DNA of 64,000 nucleotides from Aureimonas psammosilenae (GTDB lineage: Bacteria > Pseudomonadota > Alphaproteobacteria > Rhizobiales > Rhizobiaceae): NCBI RefSeq assembly GCF_009176975.1, contig NZ_WEZG01000001.1, positions 248,001-312,000 of the forward strand, in the 5' to 3' direction. Positions 62,131-64,000 of this stretch are shown one piece after another. The notes under the pieces were generated by a model that was given only the letters and a program-made list of their open reading frames with translations, was not told where the DNA came from and did no database searches. The position numbers and the translations under genes are program-made. Numbering within the stretch: position 1 is the stretch's first letter; the number at the start of each line of letters is the position of its first letter.

Positions 62131-62943
62131 TCAGCTCTTCAGAAGCCATTCGTGCTCGGGCGCGTTGTGGAACTTCCACGTGCGCTTCGGGCCGGCCATG
62201 ACGTTGAGGTAATAAAGGTCGTAGCCGTGGATGGCCGCGCAGGGGTGGTAGCCTTTCGGCACCAGCGTCACGTCGCCGTCCTCCACCGCCATCACCTCGT
62301 CCAGCTCGCGCACGCCCTTCTCGTCGGCGTCGGTGTAGACGCGCTGGAAGGCGAAGCCCTGAGCGGGGTTCAGGCGGTGGTAGTAGGTTTCCTCCAGGGA
62401 GGATTGCCTTGGCAGATCGTCCTCGTCGTGCCGGTGCGGCGGATAGCTCGACGTGTTGCCGCCGGGTGTGATGACCTCCACCACGAGGAGGCCGTCGGCT
62501 TCGGCGGTTTCGGGCAGGATGTTGGTGACGTGGCGGACGTTCGAGCCCTTGCCGCGCACTTCCTGGCCGTTGTCATCCTCGCCGATCACGCGTGCGGGGC
62601 GCGAGCCGGGCGTACCGGGCGCGGTGCAGACAGCAAGTTCCACATCCGTTTCGGCGACGGCGCGCCACTCGGTGCCGGCCGGCACGTAGACCGAGGAGGG
62701 CTTGCCGTCGAAGGGCGACATGCGCCGCCCGAGCGTGCCGAAGTCCTGATCCCCCGCCGAGATCGCGGCGCGGCCGGACACGAGAACGAGGCAGGCTTCG
62801 CGCCCTTCCTCGCCGCCATCGACGCTTTCGCCCGCCTTCAGCTTGTGAAGGGCGAAGCCGACATAGGTCCAGCCGGCGCTTTCAGGCGTGACGTCCACGA
62901 CCTTGCCCGCGTCGCTCGCGGGTTTGACAAGAAGCTTCGACAT
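62131..62943 (-). CDS. iolB: 5-deoxy-glucuronate isomerase
   Basis: 270 residues. Bicupin enzyme of myo-inositol breakdown that turns 5-deoxy-D-glucuronate into 2-deoxy-5-keto-D-gluconate. Metal-binding SYPPHRHDEDDLP with its histidines and Glu/Asp, then FQRVYTDADEKGVRELDEVMAVEDGDVTLVPKGYHPCAAIHGYDLYYLNVMAGP. Eleven bases follow the iolE stop before its ATG. It is the last gene of the iol unit in view. Confidence 0.96.
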   Translation of the reverse strand: MSKLLVKPASDAGKVVDVTPESAGWTYVGFALHKLKAGESVDGGEEGREACLVLVSGRAAISAGDQDFGTLGRRMSPFDGKPSSVYVPAGTEWRAVAETDVELAVCTAPGTPGSRPARVIGEDDNGQEVRGKGSNVRHVTNILPETAEADGLLVVEVITPGGNTSSYPPHRHDEDDLPRQSSLEETYYHRLNPAQGFAFQRVYTDADEKGVRELDEVMAVEDGDVTLVPKGYHPCAAIHGYDLYYLNVMAGPKRTWKFHNAPEHEWLLKS

Positions 62944-62954
62944 GGCTGCTTTCC

Positions 62955-63842
62955 TTATGCGCGCTTCAAACCGGCTTCCTCGATGAAGCGGGTGAGGTTC
63001 TCATAGCCCATCTTCACATAGGTCTGAGGGTTCGCCTTTTCCGGGTCCTGCTCGGCCTCGATCACGATCCATCCGGAATAGTCCGGCAGTTCCTTCAGAA
63101 CCGAGACGTAATCCACCGAACCGTCGCCCGGCACGGTATAAACGCCGGCCAGAACCGAGGTGAGGAAGCTCCAGTTCTCGCTGATCGCCTGTTTGGCGAC
63201 GTCGGGACGGACATCCTTGACGTGGACGTGGACGATGCGGTCGCGGTAGCGCCGGGCCAGATCCACCGGATCGGCGCCGCCCCAGGTGGCGTGGCCGGTA
63301 TCGAGGAGCAGCGTGAAGGCCGGGCCGGTGCCCGCCATCATCCGGTCGATCTCCTCACCCGTCTGCACCACCGTTCCCATGTGGTGATGGTAGGCGATCC
63401 GCAGTCCTTCCGCCTTCAAAAGCTCGGCGAAGCGGGTGAGGCGGGGCAGGAAGACCTGCCATTGCTCTTGCCTCAGAACGGGGCGCGCATTGAGCGAAGT
63501 GGATTCGTCGCCGTGGACGGTGTTCGTGCATTCGCAGACGATGAAGATGTCGGTGCCCGCGCCCTTCACGAGGGCGATGTGGTCGCGCGCGGCCTCGAAC
63601 TCGGCTTCCGCGTCGCGGTCGAGAAGGAAGGTCGAATACCAGCCGCCGACGAAGTCCATGCCGTATTGCCCAAGTTTGGCTTTCAGCGCTCCCGGCTCTT
63701 TGGGAAACTTGTGGCCGAGTTCCATGCCCTCGATGCCGATGGCGCTCGCCTCCGACAGGCACTGTTCGAGGCTGATATGCCCGCCGATGTCCTGGCGGTC
63801 GTCGTTGGTCCAGCAGATCGGGTTCGCGCCGATGCGGATCAT
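62955..63842 (-). CDS. iolE: myo-inosose-2 dehydratase
   Basis: 295 residues. Dehydrates 2-keto-myo-inositol in the second step of inositol breakdown; TIM-barrel of the xylose-isomerase type. Visible: GANPICWTNDDRQDIGG, FVGGWYSTFLLDRDAEAEFEAARDHI, LLLDTGHATWGGADPVDL and VHVHVKDVRPDVAKQA with metal ligands. Two starts compete: ATG 63848 has gggagg only one base away, while ATG 63842 has it at the usual seven bases and matches the family opening, so 63842 is chosen. Confidence 0.96.
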   Translation of the reverse strand: MIRIGANPICWTNDDRQDIGGHISLEQCLSEASAIGIEGMELGHKFPKEPGALKAKLGQYGMDFVGGWYSTFLLDRDAEAEFEAARDHIALVKGAGTDIFIVCECTNTVHGDESTSLNARPVLRQEQWQVFLPRLTRFAELLKAEGLRIAYHHHMGTVVQTGEEIDRMMAGTGPAFTLLLDTGHATWGGADPVDLARRYRDRIVHVHVKDVRPDVAKQAISENWSFLTSVLAGVYTVPGDGSVDYVSVLKELPDYSGWIVIEAEQDPEKANPQTYVKMGYENLTRFIEEAGLKRA

Positions 63843-63877
63843 TTCCATTCCTCCCGATGGATCGTCGTGTTGTCTTG

Positions 63878-64000
63878 TCAGGCAGCCTTGGCCTGTTCGC
63901 GGGAGCCGCGCCAGGCCGAAACCAGGGTCCCGAAGCGCCGCGCCATGTCGTCCACGGCTTCCTTATCGCCGATCTCGCCGGCGAACCAGCGGCGCGCGGC
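63878..64000 (-). CDS. iolC: C-terminal end of IolC-type 5-dehydro-2-deoxygluconokinase
   Basis: Only the last 40 codons and the stop (63878-63880) are inside the window. The sequence ARRWFAGEIGDKEAVDDMARR plus FGTLVSAWRGSREQ fits the end of the DUF2090 (aldolase-like) domain found in long IolC proteins. The stop lies 35 bases before the chosen iolE start. An iolD assignment was weighed because iolD often precedes iolE; the IolC match looks better. Confidence 0.7.
   Translation of the reverse strand, partial: AARRWFAGEIGDKEAVDDMARRFGTLVSAWRGSREQAKAA

Overview
The window is GC-rich, tightly packed chromosomal DNA whose genes run in short operons with many 4-base start/stop overlaps. The gene content (GapR, Ohr/OhrR, DctABD, IolC/E/B, a PrkA-YeaH-SpoVR operon, an HWE-family kinase, non-phosphorylative L-fucose genes) points to an alphaproteobacterium, most likely of the order Hyphomicrobiales; an Aurantimonadaceae-like genus is a guess. 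No rRNA, tRNA, CRISPR array, phage or transposase gene was found. The only mobile-looking DNA is a 271-base inverted-repeat element without a gene at 23882-24152.

Layout. 1-5.0 kb: broken Gfo/Idh/MocA oxidoreductase, a small ORF and gapR, 6-phosphogluconate dehydrogenase, then two exported beta-propeller proteins (a Tat-type gluconolactonase and a Yellow/royal-jelly-family protein). 5.1-10.4 kb: formaldehyde detoxification (frmA, fghA) with a GNAT acetyltransferase and an orphan BrnA antitoxin between them, then a phosphohexomutase and an aldose-1-epimerase-like protein. 10.4-14.0 kb: a secreted hypothetical, a MarR regulator, and an organic-peroxide island (ankyrin protein, ohrR, exported alpha/beta hydrolase, ohr) with candidate OhrR operators. 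14.0-15.1 kb: lrgAB. 15.2-23.9 kb: an L-fucose locus (IclR regulator and FucU mutarotase facing a seven-gene operon with two SDR dehydrogenases, a ribose-type ABC importer, a fumarylacetoacetase-fold hydrolase and L-fuconate dehydratase). 24.2-29.0 kb: dctA facing dctBD, with a canonical sigma-54 promoter. 29.0-32.7 kb: htpG and a fused dihydroxyacetone-type kinase.

32.8-40.3 kb: two divergent exported phytase-esterase-like proteins, each preceded by a Pho-box match, followed by an ABC importer whose ATPase is on one strand and whose permease and binding protein are on the other. 40.5-41.4 kb: His-rich PadR regulator with DUF2218. 41.4-49.5 kb: a five-PAS protein with a degenerate GGDEF and an intact EAL domain, then the prkA-yeaH-spoVR operon. 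49.8-53.6 kb: an alpha/beta hydrolase fused to a gluconate-dehydrogenase-subunit-3-like domain, a GMC oxidoreductase and an aldonolactonase-type amidohydrolase. 53.7-62.0 kb: an HWE histidine kinase, two alpha/beta hydrolases, a pyruvate-oxidase-like ThDP enzyme, a glutathione transferase and a CPA1 antiporter. 62.1-64.0 kb: iolB, iolE and the end of iolC.

The cell appears to be a soil- or plant-type heterotroph that takes up C4-dicarboxylates, L-fucose and inositol, oxidises sugars to lactones and acids, and carries several redox and aldehyde stress functions. Best leads: the paired Pho boxes and split transporter, the hydrolase/dehydrogenase fusion with its GMC partner, the operators of the fucose and peroxide loci, and the inverted-repeat element.
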